Numbered from the stretch's first letter, positions 24,484-34,900 are shown. The stretch: 45,242 nt of DNA from Desulfohalobiaceae bacterium S24 (GCA_011389765.1 JAABTT010000022.1:1-45242); one strand, 5' to 3'. Notes: generated by a model from the letters alone, not told the origin. Numbers and translations: made by a program.

Positions 24484-26601
24484 CTACTCCGCGGCAAAGT
24501 CGGGAACTGTCGGCCGCTTGACCCATTTATTGAAGTAAAAACTGTAGTCGCCGGTCTTGGTGGGCCTGATCTTTTTGTAGACGACCTCGCCGTCTGCATC
24601 CAGGTCCTTGATCACGATCCGCTTGTCAAGCAGCGCGGTCCACTTGCTCACATACAGAAAGGTATAGGGCTGCTCCCGGGCGATGATTTCATGCAGCCGG
24701 TGACAGGCCTCGATCTGCCGCTCTTTGTCGTATTCCTGCCGGATATCGACGATCAGTGCATCCGCTTTTGGATCATCAAATCCCACAAAATTCAACTCAT
24801 GCGGGTCGGCCTGCGAGGAGTGCCAGATCTGATAGAGATCCGGTTCTATGCCCATATTCCAGCCCAGAACCAGGGCATCAAAATCGAGCTTGTTCACCCG
24901 CTCCTGGATAAAAACCGACCACTCCAGGGTATCGGTGCTCACTTTGATCCCGATCCGCCGCCAAAAGTCCTGGACAATGGCCAGGATGGATTTGCGGATA
25001 TCGTTGCCGGTATTGGTGATCAGGGTGAACTGCAAAATGCGGCCATCCTTTTCCAGCCAGCCTTGACTGTTCCGGGTCCAGCCGGCCCGGGCCAGTAGCT
25101 GCAGGGCTTTTTCCGGATCATAGGGCAGAGGTTTGATGTCCTGATTGTAATACTCGGTCTGCTTGACAAAGGGACCGGTGATCCGCTCGCCCTGGCCATA
25201 CAAAACGTATTTGATAATCCGGTCCACATCAAGAGCCAGAGAGAGAGCCCTGCGGACCCGGCTGTCGTCGAAGGGTTCGCGCCTGCTGTTGTAACCGATA
25301 TAGGTATAGCCGAAAGAGGTCCCGGAAAATGACTGAAATCGCGGGTCTGTTTTCAAGCGCTCCACCTGATGCGGCTGGACGGAATAGGCATCCAGGGTCC
25401 CGGCGTAAAACTCCATCTCCTGCGTCAAGAGGTCCGGCACGATCCGGTAGGCATAGCTTGCATAATTCGGCTCCCCGTCCCAATACTCGGCAAAAGAGTC
25501 CAAGCGGATATACTGATCCGACTCCCAGGTTTCAAATTGAAACGGACCGCAGCCCACAGGACTGCGATTGAAGCGGCTGTCCCGCATGAAAAAATCATCG
25601 GGATCCTTGCCTCTGGATTCGGCCTCCCGGTCCAGAGCCTGTCTGTTCAGGAGATGCTCCGGTAAAATGCCGATGCTCCAGGTCATGAGAGCCGGGGAAT
25701 AGAGCCGCTTGTACACGATTTTCACCGTGAGATCATCCAGCACATGCACGGCTTTCACCGGCTCATAATCAGACACTCTGGGGGACAGGTTCCTGGGGTT
25801 GACAATGGATTCATAGGTGAATTTGACGTCTTGGGCGTCAAACAGGTGTCCGTCGTGAAACCGGACCTGATCCCTAAGATGAAAGACTATGACCGGATTA
25901 TGTTCATATCCGGGCAGAAGCTTGGACGCGGCAGCCTTCAATTGTCCAGGATCCAGATCCGATTCGCTGCGGACATGCCTAAAGGCGGGAAACTCCTGAA
26001 AATAAGCCTCCCCGAGCAAGAGCGTCAAATTTTCGAAGAGTTCCGGATCCACCTCCAACAGATCCAGGACGATCCGATCCGGAGGTTCGACCTGAAAAAC
26101 CTGAGGATCATCCTGTCCGGCCAGGCTTAGACTCGCCTGATATTTATCAGGAGAATCCAGGGAAAGCGCTGCAATATTCTCCAGGGACTCCTGCAGCGGC
26201 TGGGGATAATCCCCGCTCTTCTCCACCTGCTCCCGCAGAAAATTAAGCAGAGCGTCCGGACTCATGGCTCCCTGTTCTGGAACGGGCTTCTCCGGCCTTA
26301 CGTAAAAAAAGGCCTGCTCCGAAATATCCCAGGACCGGGCCAGCCTTCCCCGGTAGTCAAGGTTTTCATCCAGATCGATCAAGCCTTCAAAAACCTTGCC
26401 CTGGATATCGCTGCTGGCGCTGTCCGCAGAAAGTATAGGATTCAAGAGGGACGCATCCCCAATGGAAGCGGTAATGAATTCCTCTAGTCGTCCGGGATTG
26501 CCCCGGGTCTGCTCTTCATAGCTGGGTACCCAGAAATAGGACTGCAGCAGGACGAGCAGCAGCAGAAACGGGGCCAGAATCAAAAAACGCTTCACAAACA
26601 T
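24484..26601 (-). CDS. Oligopeptide-type ABC substrate-binding protein with a long insertion
   Basis: A 705-residue member of the SBP_bac_5 family, about 150 residues longer than usual. The first 94 residues are typical (hydrophobic N-terminal signal or anchor at about 5-25; FITASIGDASLLNPILSADS; LARSWDIS). A segment of about 143 residues (95-237) then intervenes before the family resumes with FHLRDQVRFHDGHLFDAQDV (about 240-259), SPVGCGPFQFETW and VRRALSLALDVDRIIKYVLY. There is no lipobox Cys, so it may be membrane-anchored by its N-terminus. It should bind an oligopeptide in the periplasm; the role of the insertion is unknown. The start lacks a clear Shine-Dalgarno sequence. Confidence 0.88.
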   Translation of the reverse strand: MFVKRFLILAPFLLLLVLLQSYFWVPSYEEQTRGNPGRLEEFITASIGDASLLNPILSADSASSDIQGKVFEGLIDLDENLDYRGRLARSWDISEQAFFYVRPEKPVPEQGAMSPDALLNFLREQVEKSGDYPQPLQESLENIAALSLDSPDKYQASLSLAGQDDPQVFQVEPPDRIVLDLLEVDPELFENLTLLLGEAYFQEFPAFRHVRSESDLDPGQLKAAASKLLPGYEHNPVIVFHLRDQVRFHDGHLFDAQDVKFTYESIVNPRNLSPRVSDYEPVKAVHVLDDLTVKIVYKRLYSPALMTWSIGILPEHLLNRQALDREAESRGKDPDDFFMRDSRFNRSPVGCGPFQFETWESDQYIRLDSFAEYWDGEPNYASYAYRIVPDLLTQEMEFYAGTLDAYSVQPHQVERLKTDPRFQSFSGTSFGYTYIGYNSRREPFDDSRVRRALSLALDVDRIIKYVLYGQGERITGPFVKQTEYYNQDIKPLPYDPEKALQLLARAGWTRNSQGWLEKDGRILQFTLITNTGNDIRKSILAIVQDFWRRIGIKVSTDTLEWSVFIQERVNKLDFDALVLGWNMGIEPDLYQIWHSSQADPHELNFVGFDDPKADALIVDIRQEYDKERQIEACHRLHEIIAREQPYTFLYVSKWTALLDKRIVIKDLDADGEVVYKKIRPTKTGDYSFYFNKWVKRPTVPDFAAE

Positions 26602-26816
26602 AGATAACCGGACACTTCATGGCGATTTCAAATTTCTGAGGAAATCCAGAAGGCAGGTGCATTTCCCTCCAGGAAGGTTATAATTTGTTCTCTACACCTT
26701 GTCCAGGACCGGACTTTCCATGAAAATATCCTGTTGACAAGATATTGTGACTATGAGTAAGAAATTGGAAATTTTTAGTAAGTTATTTTTTTCACAAACT
26801 TCATGAAGGAGGGAGC

Positions 26817-27926
26817 ATGCGGAAAGATCACTTGCAGACAGCCAAAAAGGGACTGGATTCCGTCAGCAGGCGAGATTTTCTAAAATTTTGCACGGTGATG
26901 GCTGCCGGTCTCGGACTGCCGCTCAGTGCAGGATCCGACATCGCCGAGGCCGTCACCAGCCCGGCTCGTCCTCCGGTCATCTGGCTCTCGGGCCAGGAAT
27001 GCACCGGCTGTACGGAATCCTTGCTCAGACCGACCCACCTAACCCTGGAACATCTCATCCTGGATCTCATCTCCCTGGATTATCATGAAACCCTGAATGT
27101 TGGAGCGGGCCATCAGGCCGAAGCCTTTAAGGATGAGTCCATCGAGCAGAACGCCGGCAAATTCGTCCTGGTCCTGGAAGGGGCCATCCCCACCAGGGAC
27201 GGCGGGATTTACTGCCGGATCGGCGGCAGGAATTATCTGGACATTGTCAAAGAGACCGCAGACAAGGCCGCGGCGATCATCGCCATCGGCTCCTGCGCCT
27301 CCTGGGGCGGGCTCGTGGCCTCGGAACCCAACCCCACCGGAGCCAAAGGCGCACCGCAAGTCTTAACTGACAAGACCGTGGTCAGCATCCCCGGCTGTCC
27401 GCCCAATGCCTATAATTTTGTGTCCACCGTGGCCTACTTTTTGACCTATCAGAAGCTTCCGGAAATCGACGATCTCGGCCGGCCGAAATTCGCTTATTCC
27501 CGGCTCATTCACGAACACTGCGAACGTAGGCCGCATTTTGATGCCGGCCGTTTTGCCGAAGAATTCGGGGACCACGGCCATCAACAGGGCTACTGCCTGT
27601 ACAAGCTCGGCTGCAAGGGTCCCGTGACCTACAATAACTGCTCCATGAAAGGGTACAATGACGTGGGGACCTGGCCGGTGAACACCGGACATCCCTGCTT
27701 TGGCTGCAGTGAAGAAAATGTCGGATTCACCATCCCCAAATATGTTCAGGCCGATCCGGGCAAAGAAAGCCTGATCACTCCCTCGGCCACCCCGGCTGAT
27801 ATCAGATATGAACGCGGCGGAAAACTGTCCGCCGGCGCAGCCGCGGTTCTCGGCGGCGCTGTCGGTGTCGCGGTTGGCGGCGCCGCGGTTGCCGCCGCCA
27901 AGTCTGGAAAATCACAAGACTCCTAA
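26817..27926 (+). CDS. hybO: [NiFe] hydrogenase small subunit, Hyb type
   Basis: A 369-residue electron-transfer subunit with three Fe-S clusters. The twin-arginine signal SRRDFLK (17-23) directs the folded heterodimer to the periplasm. Cluster ligands include Cys62 and Cys65 in GQECTGCTES, GSCASWGGL, PGCPPN, and HEHCERRPHF followed by GYCLYKLGCKGP and HPCFGCSEENVGF. The CTGC and WGG contexts lack the two extra cysteines of oxygen-tolerant enzymes, so a standard oxygen-sensitive type is expected. A Gly/Ala-rich hydrophobic tail (about 339-362) would anchor it in the membrane. AAGGAGGG precedes the ATG. It is first of the order small subunit, Fe-S protein, NrfD-like protein, large subunit, as in hybOABC. 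Confidence 0.95.
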   Translation: MRKDHLQTAKKGLDSVSRRDFLKFCTVMAAGLGLPLSAGSDIAEAVTSPARPPVIWLSGQECTGCTESLLRPTHLTLEHLILDLISLDYHETLNVGAGHQAEAFKDESIEQNAGKFVLVLEGAIPTRDGGIYCRIGGRNYLDIVKETADKAAAIIAIGSCASWGGLVASEPNPTGAKGAPQVLTDKTVVSIPGCPPNAYNFVSTVAYFLTYQKLPEIDDLGRPKFAYSRLIHEHCERRPHFDAGRFAEEFGDHGHQQGYCLYKLGCKGPVTYNNCSMKGYNDVGTWPVNTGHPCFGCSEENVGFTIPKYVQADPGKESLITPSATPADIRYERGGKLSAGAAAVLGGAVGVAVGGAAVAAAKSGKSQDS

Positions 27927-27941
27927 CACGAGGGGGATATC

Positions 27942-28868
27942 ATGAGCATACAACGAAGGGACTTTCTCAAAGCTGCCCTTGGAGGCTCTCTTGCGGCAGC
28001 AGCTAGCGCCCGTCCGGGCTTGGCCGCATCACAGGGCCGGGATTTGCCCCCGGAGGCCCTGGGCATTCTTTACGATTCCAATCTGTGCATCGGGTGCCAG
28101 GCCTGCATGACGGCCTGCAAGCAGGCCAACGACATGCCTGTGGAATTCAGCGGGCAGCAGACGACTTGGGACAATCCCCTGGACCTTTCAGCCAAGACCC
28201 TGAATATTATCAAAATGTATGACGGAGGGGACACGCCGGCCTTTGTCAAAAGACAGTGTCTGCATTGTCTGGAGCCCGGCTGCGTTTCCGCCTGTCCGGT
28301 CTCGGCCCTGGAAAAAGATCCCAAGACGGGCATCGTCACCTACGACAAGAAGGCCTGCATCGGCTGCCGCTACTGTCAGGTGGCCTGTCCGTATAATGTG
28401 CCCAAATTCGAATGGGACAACCCGTTTCCCCAGATCCGCAAGTGTGAACTCTGCAATCATCTCCTGGCCGAAGAGCGCTATGCCGCCTGTTGCGAAGCCT
28501 GCCCCACCGGGGCCTCACTGTTCGGACCGGTCAAAGAACTACGCCAGGAGGCCGAGCGAAGACTGAACATGGAGCCGGGACAGTATCATGAATTTCCGGT
28601 CAACCACATCAGCACAGGCAAAACCCAGACCCATAAGGCCGAAGCCTATGTACCCAAAATCTACGGAGCCGATGAACTGGGCGGAACGCAGGTCATGCTC
28701 CTCTCCGGGGTGGACTTCAATAAGCTCGGCCTGCCCGAAGTCAGAGACAAATCCTATGTCAGTGACCTGGAAGGCCTCTCAAGCAAACTCTACAGCTATA
28801 TGCTCCTGCCGGCCGCAGTCTTTGGCGGCCTGCTCTATGTCGCCAAAAGACATGGGGATCATGAATAA
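27942..28868 (+). CDS. hybA: HybA-like four-cluster ferredoxin subunit of hydrogenase
   Basis: A 308-residue periplasmic Fe-S protein. Its Tat signal is QRRDFLKAALGG (4-15). Four [4Fe-4S] motifs follow: CIGCQACMTACKQAN, CLHCLEPGCVSACP, CIGCRYCQVACPYNVP, and a last set with CELCNHLL and CCEACPTGA. A C-terminal helix (about 283-301, YSYMLLPAAVFGGLLYVAK) anchors it to the membrane, as in HybA. It would pass electrons between the small subunit and the membrane protein HybB. The ribosome binding site is GAGGGGG, seven bases from the ATG, and the gene begins 15 bases after hybO. Confidence 0.95.
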   Translation: MSIQRRDFLKAALGGSLAAAASARPGLAASQGRDLPPEALGILYDSNLCIGCQACMTACKQANDMPVEFSGQQTTWDNPLDLSAKTLNIIKMYDGGDTPAFVKRQCLHCLEPGCVSACPVSALEKDPKTGIVTYDKKACIGCRYCQVACPYNVPKFEWDNPFPQIRKCELCNHLLAEERYAACCEACPTGASLFGPVKELRQEAERRLNMEPGQYHEFPVNHISTGKTQTHKAEAYVPKIYGADELGGTQVMLLSGVDFNKLGLPEVRDKSYVSDLEGLSSKLYSYMLLPAAVFGGLLYVAKRHGDHE

Positions 28869-28888
28869 ACCTGAAGAAGGAGAGTGAT

Positions 28889-30034
28889 ATGTCAGAAGCA
28901 CGACCGCTTGGCGGCAGGGTCTTCACCATACCATTTGCATTTGGTGTCCTGGTTATCCTGATCGCTCTATTTTATCTTTTTAAACGCTTCACCCTCGGTC
29001 TCGGCCCGGTAACGGGGATGAACGACGGCTATCCCTGGGGATTGTGGATCGCCTATGACGTCAATGTGGGCACGGCCTTTGCCTGCGGCGGCTATGCCAT
29101 GGCCATTCTTATCTATGTCTTCAATAAAGGCGAATTCTCTCCGCTGCTCAAACCGGCCATCCTGACGAGCATGTTCGGGTACATCCTGGGGGGTGTCTCA
29201 GTTTTCATCGATATCGGCCGTTACTGGCAGATGCACAATGTCTTTCTGCCCTGGCACGCGAATATTCATTCCGCCCTGCTGGAAGTCGCCCTGTGCATCG
29301 CCGCCTATTGCCTTATCCTGCTCATCGAATTTTCCCCGGTGGTTCTGCAGCACTTTCATATCAAGGACCTGCAAAAGAAGCTCAACCGGGTTCTTTTTAT
29401 TTTCGTGGCCCTTGGAATCCTGCTGCCCACCATGCATCAGTCCTCGCTTGGCAGTCTTATGATTCTGGCCGGGTCCAAGCTTTCACCGCTCTGGTGGACC
29501 AATCTTCTGCCCCTGCTTTTCCTGATCGCGGCCCTGCTCCTGGGATATGCCGTGGTCATTTTTGAAACCTCGCTGTCCGGCATTGCCTACCAGAACTTTG
29601 AAGAGATCCGGCTCATCAAGAAACTCTCCAATCTCGTGCCCTGGATCCTGATCGTTTTTCTGATCCTGCGCTTTTTCAGCGTTGCCCTGCAGGGGGCTCT
29701 CGGCGCCATGTTTGCGGGAGACCTGGCCGGGAATATCTTCCTGCTGGAAAACATCCTGCTTATCGCGGCCTTGGTCTTCTTCTTTCAGGCCAAAAACCGG
29801 GACAAGCACTCCAGGTTGATCTGGGCCGCCTTCTGTCTGATCCTCGGCGCAGGACTCTACAGATTCAACGCCTATATCACCGGATACGATCCCGGCAACG
29901 GCTGGCACTATTTCCCAACCTTCGGCGAGGCCATGGTCACTCTGGGCATTGTGGCCATAGAAGTCCTGGGATACCTGTGGATCGTCAAGCGCTTTCCTGT
30001 CCTGGCCCTGCCCCGGAAGAAGGGGGCGGAATGA
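28889..30034 (+). CDS. hybB: HybB-like (NrfD/PsrC family) membrane quinone-reactive subunit
   Basis: A 381-residue integral membrane protein with nine to ten hydrophobic helices. It has the family features GMNDGYPWGLWIAYDVNVGTA (in the first loop, given in part here), ALACGGY-like FACGGYAMAILIY, and GRYWQMHNVFLPWHANIHSA in the fourth region. It carries no haem ligands of the cytochrome b type; HybB proteins exchange electrons with quinone and may couple to proton translocation. GAAGGAGAG precedes the ATG. It follows hybA by 20 bases. A palindromic repeat lies in the 141-bp gap before the large subunit gene. Confidence 0.93.
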   Translation: MSEARPLGGRVFTIPFAFGVLVILIALFYLFKRFTLGLGPVTGMNDGYPWGLWIAYDVNVGTAFACGGYAMAILIYVFNKGEFSPLLKPAILTSMFGYILGGVSVFIDIGRYWQMHNVFLPWHANIHSALLEVALCIAAYCLILLIEFSPVVLQHFHIKDLQKKLNRVLFIFVALGILLPTMHQSSLGSLMILAGSKLSPLWWTNLLPLLFLIAALLLGYAVVIFETSLSGIAYQNFEEIRLIKKLSNLVPWILIVFLILRFFSVALQGALGAMFAGDLAGNIFLLENILLIAALVFFFQAKNRDKHSRLIWAAFCLILGAGLYRFNAYITGYDPGNGWHYFPTFGEAMVTLGIVAIEVLGYLWIVKRFPVLALPRKKGAE

Positions 30035-30056
30035 GATTAAAGACAGAGTTGTATAG

Positions 30057-30122
30057 GATTGAAGATTGAACATTGCTGAATATAAGAAAATCAAGAAATT
30101 ACAACGACCATATCCAAAATCA
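30057..30122 (+). repeat. Palindromic intergenic repeat, family 2, copy A (decayed)
   Basis: The bases GATTGAAGATTGAA, ATTGCTGAATA and TTACAACGACCATAT occur in the same order and spacing as in copy B at 40953-41036 (where the last block is TTACAACGTCCATAT). The right-hand complementary arm present in copy B is missing here. It sits 22 bases after the hybB stop, inside the hyb operon. Confidence 0.65.
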
Positions 30123-30175
30123 TTTTCTGAAAAGCTTAAAGGATAGTAGTGCGTAACTATTAAAGGAGAGACTCC

Positions 30176-31876
30176 ATGGCAAAAAGAATCACGGTTGACC
30201 CGATCACACGGATTGAAGGACACTTACGGATTGACTGCGAAGTCGACAACGGCCAGGTGAGCAACGCCTGGTCTTCGGGACAAATGTGGCGGGGCATCGA
30301 AGTCATCCTCAAAGGTCGCGACCCGCGGGACGCCTGGATATTTACCCAGCGCATCTGCGGGGTCTGTACCACGGTCCACGCCATAGCCTCGGTCCGGGCC
30401 GTGGAAAACGCCCTGCAGCTGGAGATACCGATCAACGCCCAGCATATTCGGAACCTGATTATTGCGGCCCATGGCCTGCACGATCATATTGTCCATTTTT
30501 ATCAACTCTCGGCCCTGGACTGGGTGGATATCGTTTCCGCGCTCAAAGCCGATGCCAAGCAGGCAGCCAAACTGGGCCAAAGTCTTTCCGGCTGGCATCG
30601 AAACAGCGTCCAGGAAATCAAGGGGATCCAGGATAAACTCCAAAAATTCGTGGCCTCGGGCCAGCTTGGCGTTTTCGGAAGCGGCTATTGGGGGCATCCC
30701 GCCATGAAGCTTTCGCCGGAAGTCAATCTCCTGGCCGCGACCCACTACTTCCAGGCCCTGGAATACCAGCGCAAAATCAATCAAGTCGTGGCCATCCTGG
30801 GCAGCAAGACCCCGCATATCCAGAATCTGGCCGTGGGCGGCGTCTCCAATCCTGTGGACCCGGACAGTCCGGCTTCCCTGACCACGGAAAAACTCTACAA
30901 TATCAAATCGCTGATCACTGAGGTCGACGCCTTCGTCAAACAGGTCTATCTGGTGGATGTGGCCGCGGTGGGCGCATTTTACGCAGACTGGACCGGCTAC
31001 GGCGCCGGAGTGACCAACTACCTGTCCGTCCCGGACATGCCCCAGGACCCCAAAGGCGAACAGTTTCTGCTTCCCGGAGGCTACATTCCCAATGGCGATG
31101 TCGGCGCCTTTCAAGCCATCAACTCTTTCCAGGACGACTTCTTCGGAAAAAACGTCAAGGAATCCATCAAGCATGCCTGGTATGAAGGGGATTGGGACAG
31201 GCATCCCTGGGAAGAAGAAACCGTGCCCAATTATACCGAGTTCAACGATCAGGGGAAATACTCCTGGGTCAAGGCCCCGAGCTTTCAAGGTCAGCCCGCC
31301 CAGGTCGGACCTTTGGCCAATGTCCTGTGCATGTTTGCCGCCGGGCACAAGCCGACCAAAGACTACACCACCCTGGCCTTGGACACAGTGAGCAGCCTCG
31401 CGGGCAGTACAGTCGGGCTGGAGGCCCTGCACTCCACCATCGGCAGGCACGCGGCCCGGGCCGTTCGCTGCGCCGTTTTGTCCGACACCCTGAGTGAAAA
31501 CTGGACCTCTCTTGTGGAAAATATCGGAAAAGGCGATTACACCATCTGCAATGAGCCCAGCTTCCCCAAAGGCGAAATCAAAGGCTTCGGCTTTCATGAA
31601 GCCCCCCGAGGGGCCCTCTCGCATTGGGTGGTGGTCAAGGACGGCAAGATCGAGAATTATCAGTGCGTGGTGCCCTCCACCTGGAACGCCGGCCCCCGGA
31701 GTTCTCAGGACAAACTCGGTCCCTATGAAGCATCCCTGGTGGGCAATCCCATCGCAGATCCGGAAAAACCTCTGGAAGTCCTGCGGACCATCCATTCTTT
31801 TGATCCCTGCCTGGCCTGCGCCATCCATCTCCAGGACATGGACCGTCAGGAACTCGTCAAGGTCAGGGCCCTCTAA
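30176..31876 (+). CDS. hybC: [NiFe] hydrogenase large subunit, Hyb type
   Basis: A 566-residue catalytic subunit. The L1 motif RICGVCTTVH places Cys61 and Cys64, and the C-terminal DPCLACAIH places Cys545 and Cys548, together the four nickel ligands. The chain continues 15 residues beyond His551 (LQDMDRQELVKVRAL), the tail that a HybD-type protease removes after nickel insertion. It has no signal peptide and would be carried across the membrane with the small subunit. AAAGGAGAG precedes the ATG. The maturation genes (hybD, hypA-F) are not in the window and must be elsewhere. H2 uptake with quinone as acceptor is the usual role of this type. Confidence 0.96.
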   Translation: MAKRITVDPITRIEGHLRIDCEVDNGQVSNAWSSGQMWRGIEVILKGRDPRDAWIFTQRICGVCTTVHAIASVRAVENALQLEIPINAQHIRNLIIAAHGLHDHIVHFYQLSALDWVDIVSALKADAKQAAKLGQSLSGWHRNSVQEIKGIQDKLQKFVASGQLGVFGSGYWGHPAMKLSPEVNLLAATHYFQALEYQRKINQVVAILGSKTPHIQNLAVGGVSNPVDPDSPASLTTEKLYNIKSLITEVDAFVKQVYLVDVAAVGAFYADWTGYGAGVTNYLSVPDMPQDPKGEQFLLPGGYIPNGDVGAFQAINSFQDDFFGKNVKESIKHAWYEGDWDRHPWEEETVPNYTEFNDQGKYSWVKAPSFQGQPAQVGPLANVLCMFAAGHKPTKDYTTLALDTVSSLAGSTVGLEALHSTIGRHAARAVRCAVLSDTLSENWTSLVENIGKGDYTICNEPSFPKGEIKGFGFHEAPRGALSHWVVVKDGKIENYQCVVPSTWNAGPRSSQDKLGPYEASLVGNPIADPEKPLEVLRTIHSFDPCLACAIHLQDMDRQELVKVRAL

Positions 31877-31878
31877 AC

Positions 31879-31920
31879 AAAAAAGCATCTCCTGAGCAGC
31901 CGAGGCTGCTCAGGAGATGC
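31879..31920 (-). terminator. Strong terminator of the repair operon (minus strand), perhaps bidirectional
   Basis: A perfect 17-bp stem (31885-31901 with 31904-31920) with an almost absent loop. On the minus strand six T follow at once, so it terminates the helicase gene that ends at 31962. On the plus strand the following bases (TACAAATACT) are a poor U-tract, but the hairpin begins eight bases after hybC and may also stop or protect the hyb transcript. Confidence 0.88.
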
Positions 31921-31961
31921 TACAAATACTGTCTGGAATCAAAAGAATTTTGATGCTTCCA

Positions 31962-34900
31962 TCAAAATTCTTGGGAGTCCCATTCCCGCCAGCCCTGAAG
32001 CAAAGGGAAATACAAACCCAATCGAATGGATCGATCATCCTTGAGCTGCATGATCCGGACATAATCTTGCATCTGTTCCTGATATCGCGCTTGTTCGCGA
32101 TCCAGAAAGGCCTCCGGATTCGACCCGGTATGACTGCTGACCTTAAAGTCAATAATCCAGCGAATCCCTGAGGACTCCACAAAAGTCCGATCCAGGACCA
32201 CGCTTTTCCGCCGGCCCTTGATCAAGCCCGTCAGGGCGTATTCACACCTGCCTTCCGGATGGGCCTGAAGAATCCAGCGCCCCCTGGTATCGGCAATGGT
32301 TCGCTCCAGGGCTGCAGCGACAATACCGGCCCCCTGCTCCGCCTCATCCGGCCCAACCCCCAGGGCGGCAAGCTGTTTGGCATACAGCCCCCTGTTCTTT
32401 TTCACCCGGAGGCGGCTCCAGTTCCTGTCCCCCATTCCGGCAAGACGAAGAAGCCAGGAATGCACCAAAGTTCCGACCTTGGGCAGCAATTTCCCCACCC
32501 AGGCGAATTCAACAGGCGCAAAATCTGTCTCTGCTTCTCCGTTTTTTTCTCCGGACCCGGGCAGGCCCGGAGGGGGGTCCGGAAGAACCCAACCGGGGGC
32601 CAATCTGAAAAGCCGCTGGGTATCAAGGGCAAACCCTTCGGCCGGGACGCCCCCGGCAGCTGTTTGGCCGGCCCGAGCACGGGCGGCCTGGAAAACGTCC
32701 TCAAGCGCCGGCCACAGACAGGCTAAAGCAGAATTCCCTGCTGGTTCGCGCAATACCCCGGTCTCCTGATTGACAGCGACATGCCCGAGCAGATGGAGAC
32801 TCTGCATCGCCCTGGTGGCGGCGACATACAGGACTCTGGCCTCTTCAAGCTCGAATTTCTCCTTTTTGAGGCCTTTAAGGTATCGATAAGACTGACCCTG
32901 CTCCTCCCCTGTCTCGGCCATGGGCGCCAGAAGCAGATCAGCCTTCCCGTCCGTCCTCGCCCGCTCCTGCCAGAGAAGAAGCTGATGCGGGTCCGCCGGC
33001 CAGGTCCGACCCAGTCCCGGCAGGATAACCGTATCAAATTCCAGGCCCTTGGCCTTGTGAATGGTCATGACCTGCAAGGAATCGTCGGCCTGGGAATCGG
33101 GAACGGCAAAGAGCGCAGCAAGGGCCTGATCCAGAGCCGAGGGGTGGAAAGGCTTGAGCCCGCTGAAGCGCTGAGACAGCAGATCAAAAAAGACCCGGGC
33201 GTCATCAAGGTCCTTTTCGGCCGGGACGCAGGCCGGTCCTCCCAGCTTGAGCCAGACAGCTTCCACCAGGTCCCGCAGGCTTCCCCGGCTGCGGTTTGCA
33301 ACTCCCTCAGCAAGAATTTCCCGAGTTCTGAACACCCTTTCCCGGCCCTGGGCGCTCAAGCCGGCCCATTTTTGCTCATCAGCAAGGCAGCTGAGGACCG
33401 GTATCTGAAAATCGTCTCCAACCAGACAGTGCAGATCATTAAGGCTCAAGCCGCACCAAGGGGCCCGGAGCACAGCCAGCCAGGCCGGCCGATGTCCAGG
33501 AAAGACCAGGGCCTTGGTCAAAGCCAGCAAATCCTGAATCACCGGACGTTCAGCCAGAGCCTCGATCTCCACTGCCTGAAAAGGGATCCCGCTGCGCCGC
33601 AAGACGGGCAGCAGCTCCCGCAGGTGGCTCCGGCTCCTGACCAAAACGGCAATGGAGTCTGCAGGATTTTGTTCCCGGCTATACTTGATGATTTCCAGAA
33701 TGCTTTCCGCTTCTGCAAGGGGATCATTTTCAAAAAAGGGGTGCACCTGAACCCGGCCGGCCGGAGTGTCCGCTTGATTGGCTTTACAGGAGGTGTAAGG
33801 CACCCGGCCGGAAGGGATGTCTTCATCCCGGGGCAGAATCCTGGCAAAGGATTCATTGATCCACTTCACGAGCTGCTGCTGCGAACGGAAATTGACCTGA
33901 AGCCGCAAAGGCGTGAGCTGCAGGTCCCCGAGGCCCTGCCGGCGGGCCTGGAGAAACAGTCCAACCTCAGCCTCTCGAAAGAGATAGATGGACTGCATGG
34001 GATCGCCCACCGCGAAAAAGGTCCGGCCGTCTCCAGTCTGCCAGCCGGCGGTCAAGAGCCGGATCAGCTGGTACTGGGTCTGGTTGGTGTCCTGGAATTC
34101 ATCCATGAGAATGTGCTGCAGCCGGTTGTCCCAGGCCAGCCCGAGATCGGTGGGATCGTCCGGGGACCCGAGAGCTTCCAGGGCCCGCAGGGATATCTCT
34201 GAAAAATCAACCTGGTTCTCGGACTGAAAAATGACATGGAGCTGGGCCACAGCCAAGGGCAGGATCTCAAACAAGGACTGCAGGACGGACCATTGCTCCG
34301 GGCTGAATTCCGCCGCCGGCAGCGAGCGCAGGGCATGAAGGGCCCGCCGGAGACCGTCTTCCCCGGACAAAGCCTGCATCAGCTCCACAAAAGCTTCTTT
34401 TTGTGCTGTGTACAGTTCTTTTCGTGCGGGATCCCGAGTGGAGCCGGGGGCCGGAAAGCCGATATTCTTATTGGCCTGCTTGCGCCAGGTGCCTTTTGCA
34501 GTCAAAAGAAACTCGCTGATTCCCAGCCAGCAATCCAGGTTTTCCCCATCGGTCCCGGGCAATTGCTCCAGTGCGCCGAGCTTGCAGATCAATGAATCCG
34601 AATGCGCTGCCTGGAGATTGGAAGCCGCAAAACCGGCCAATCCCAGGACCCGTTCCCAGTCTGTCTCTGCCAGGGCCTGTCGCGCCTTTTCAAGGCTCTC
34701 CCGGATAACCCGGGCAAAGCCCTGTTCCAGGGCACGGCGCTGCAGACCGAGATCATTTCTCCCGGCCAGATGGCGCAGCCACTGCTCTCTTTTGCCGAGC
34801 ATCGCGGCCACCAGCTCGATGACCCGCTCCAAGTTATTGTCCAGATAGCTGATCAAGGTCTCCACAGCCGAAGACCATCCGGCGCCGGTCTCCAGTTCGG

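Noticed and set aside
26734-26762. TTGACA upstream of hybO as a promoter
   Set aside because: The -35 is perfect, but the bases 17 bp downstream (GTAAGA) do not resemble a -10, so I did not list it as a feature.
30224-31888. 554-codon open frame antisense to hybC
   Set aside because: The plus-strand hydrogenase subunit is certain; the antisense product shows no family motifs.
31885-31920. Hairpin as a normal plus-strand terminator of the hyb operon
   Set aside because: The T run is on the minus-strand side; on the plus strand the following bases are not U-rich, so it was assigned mainly to the repair operon.
32781-34202. 473-codon plus-strand frame inside the helicase gene
   Set aside because: Antisense shadow; helicase motifs on the minus strand are complete.
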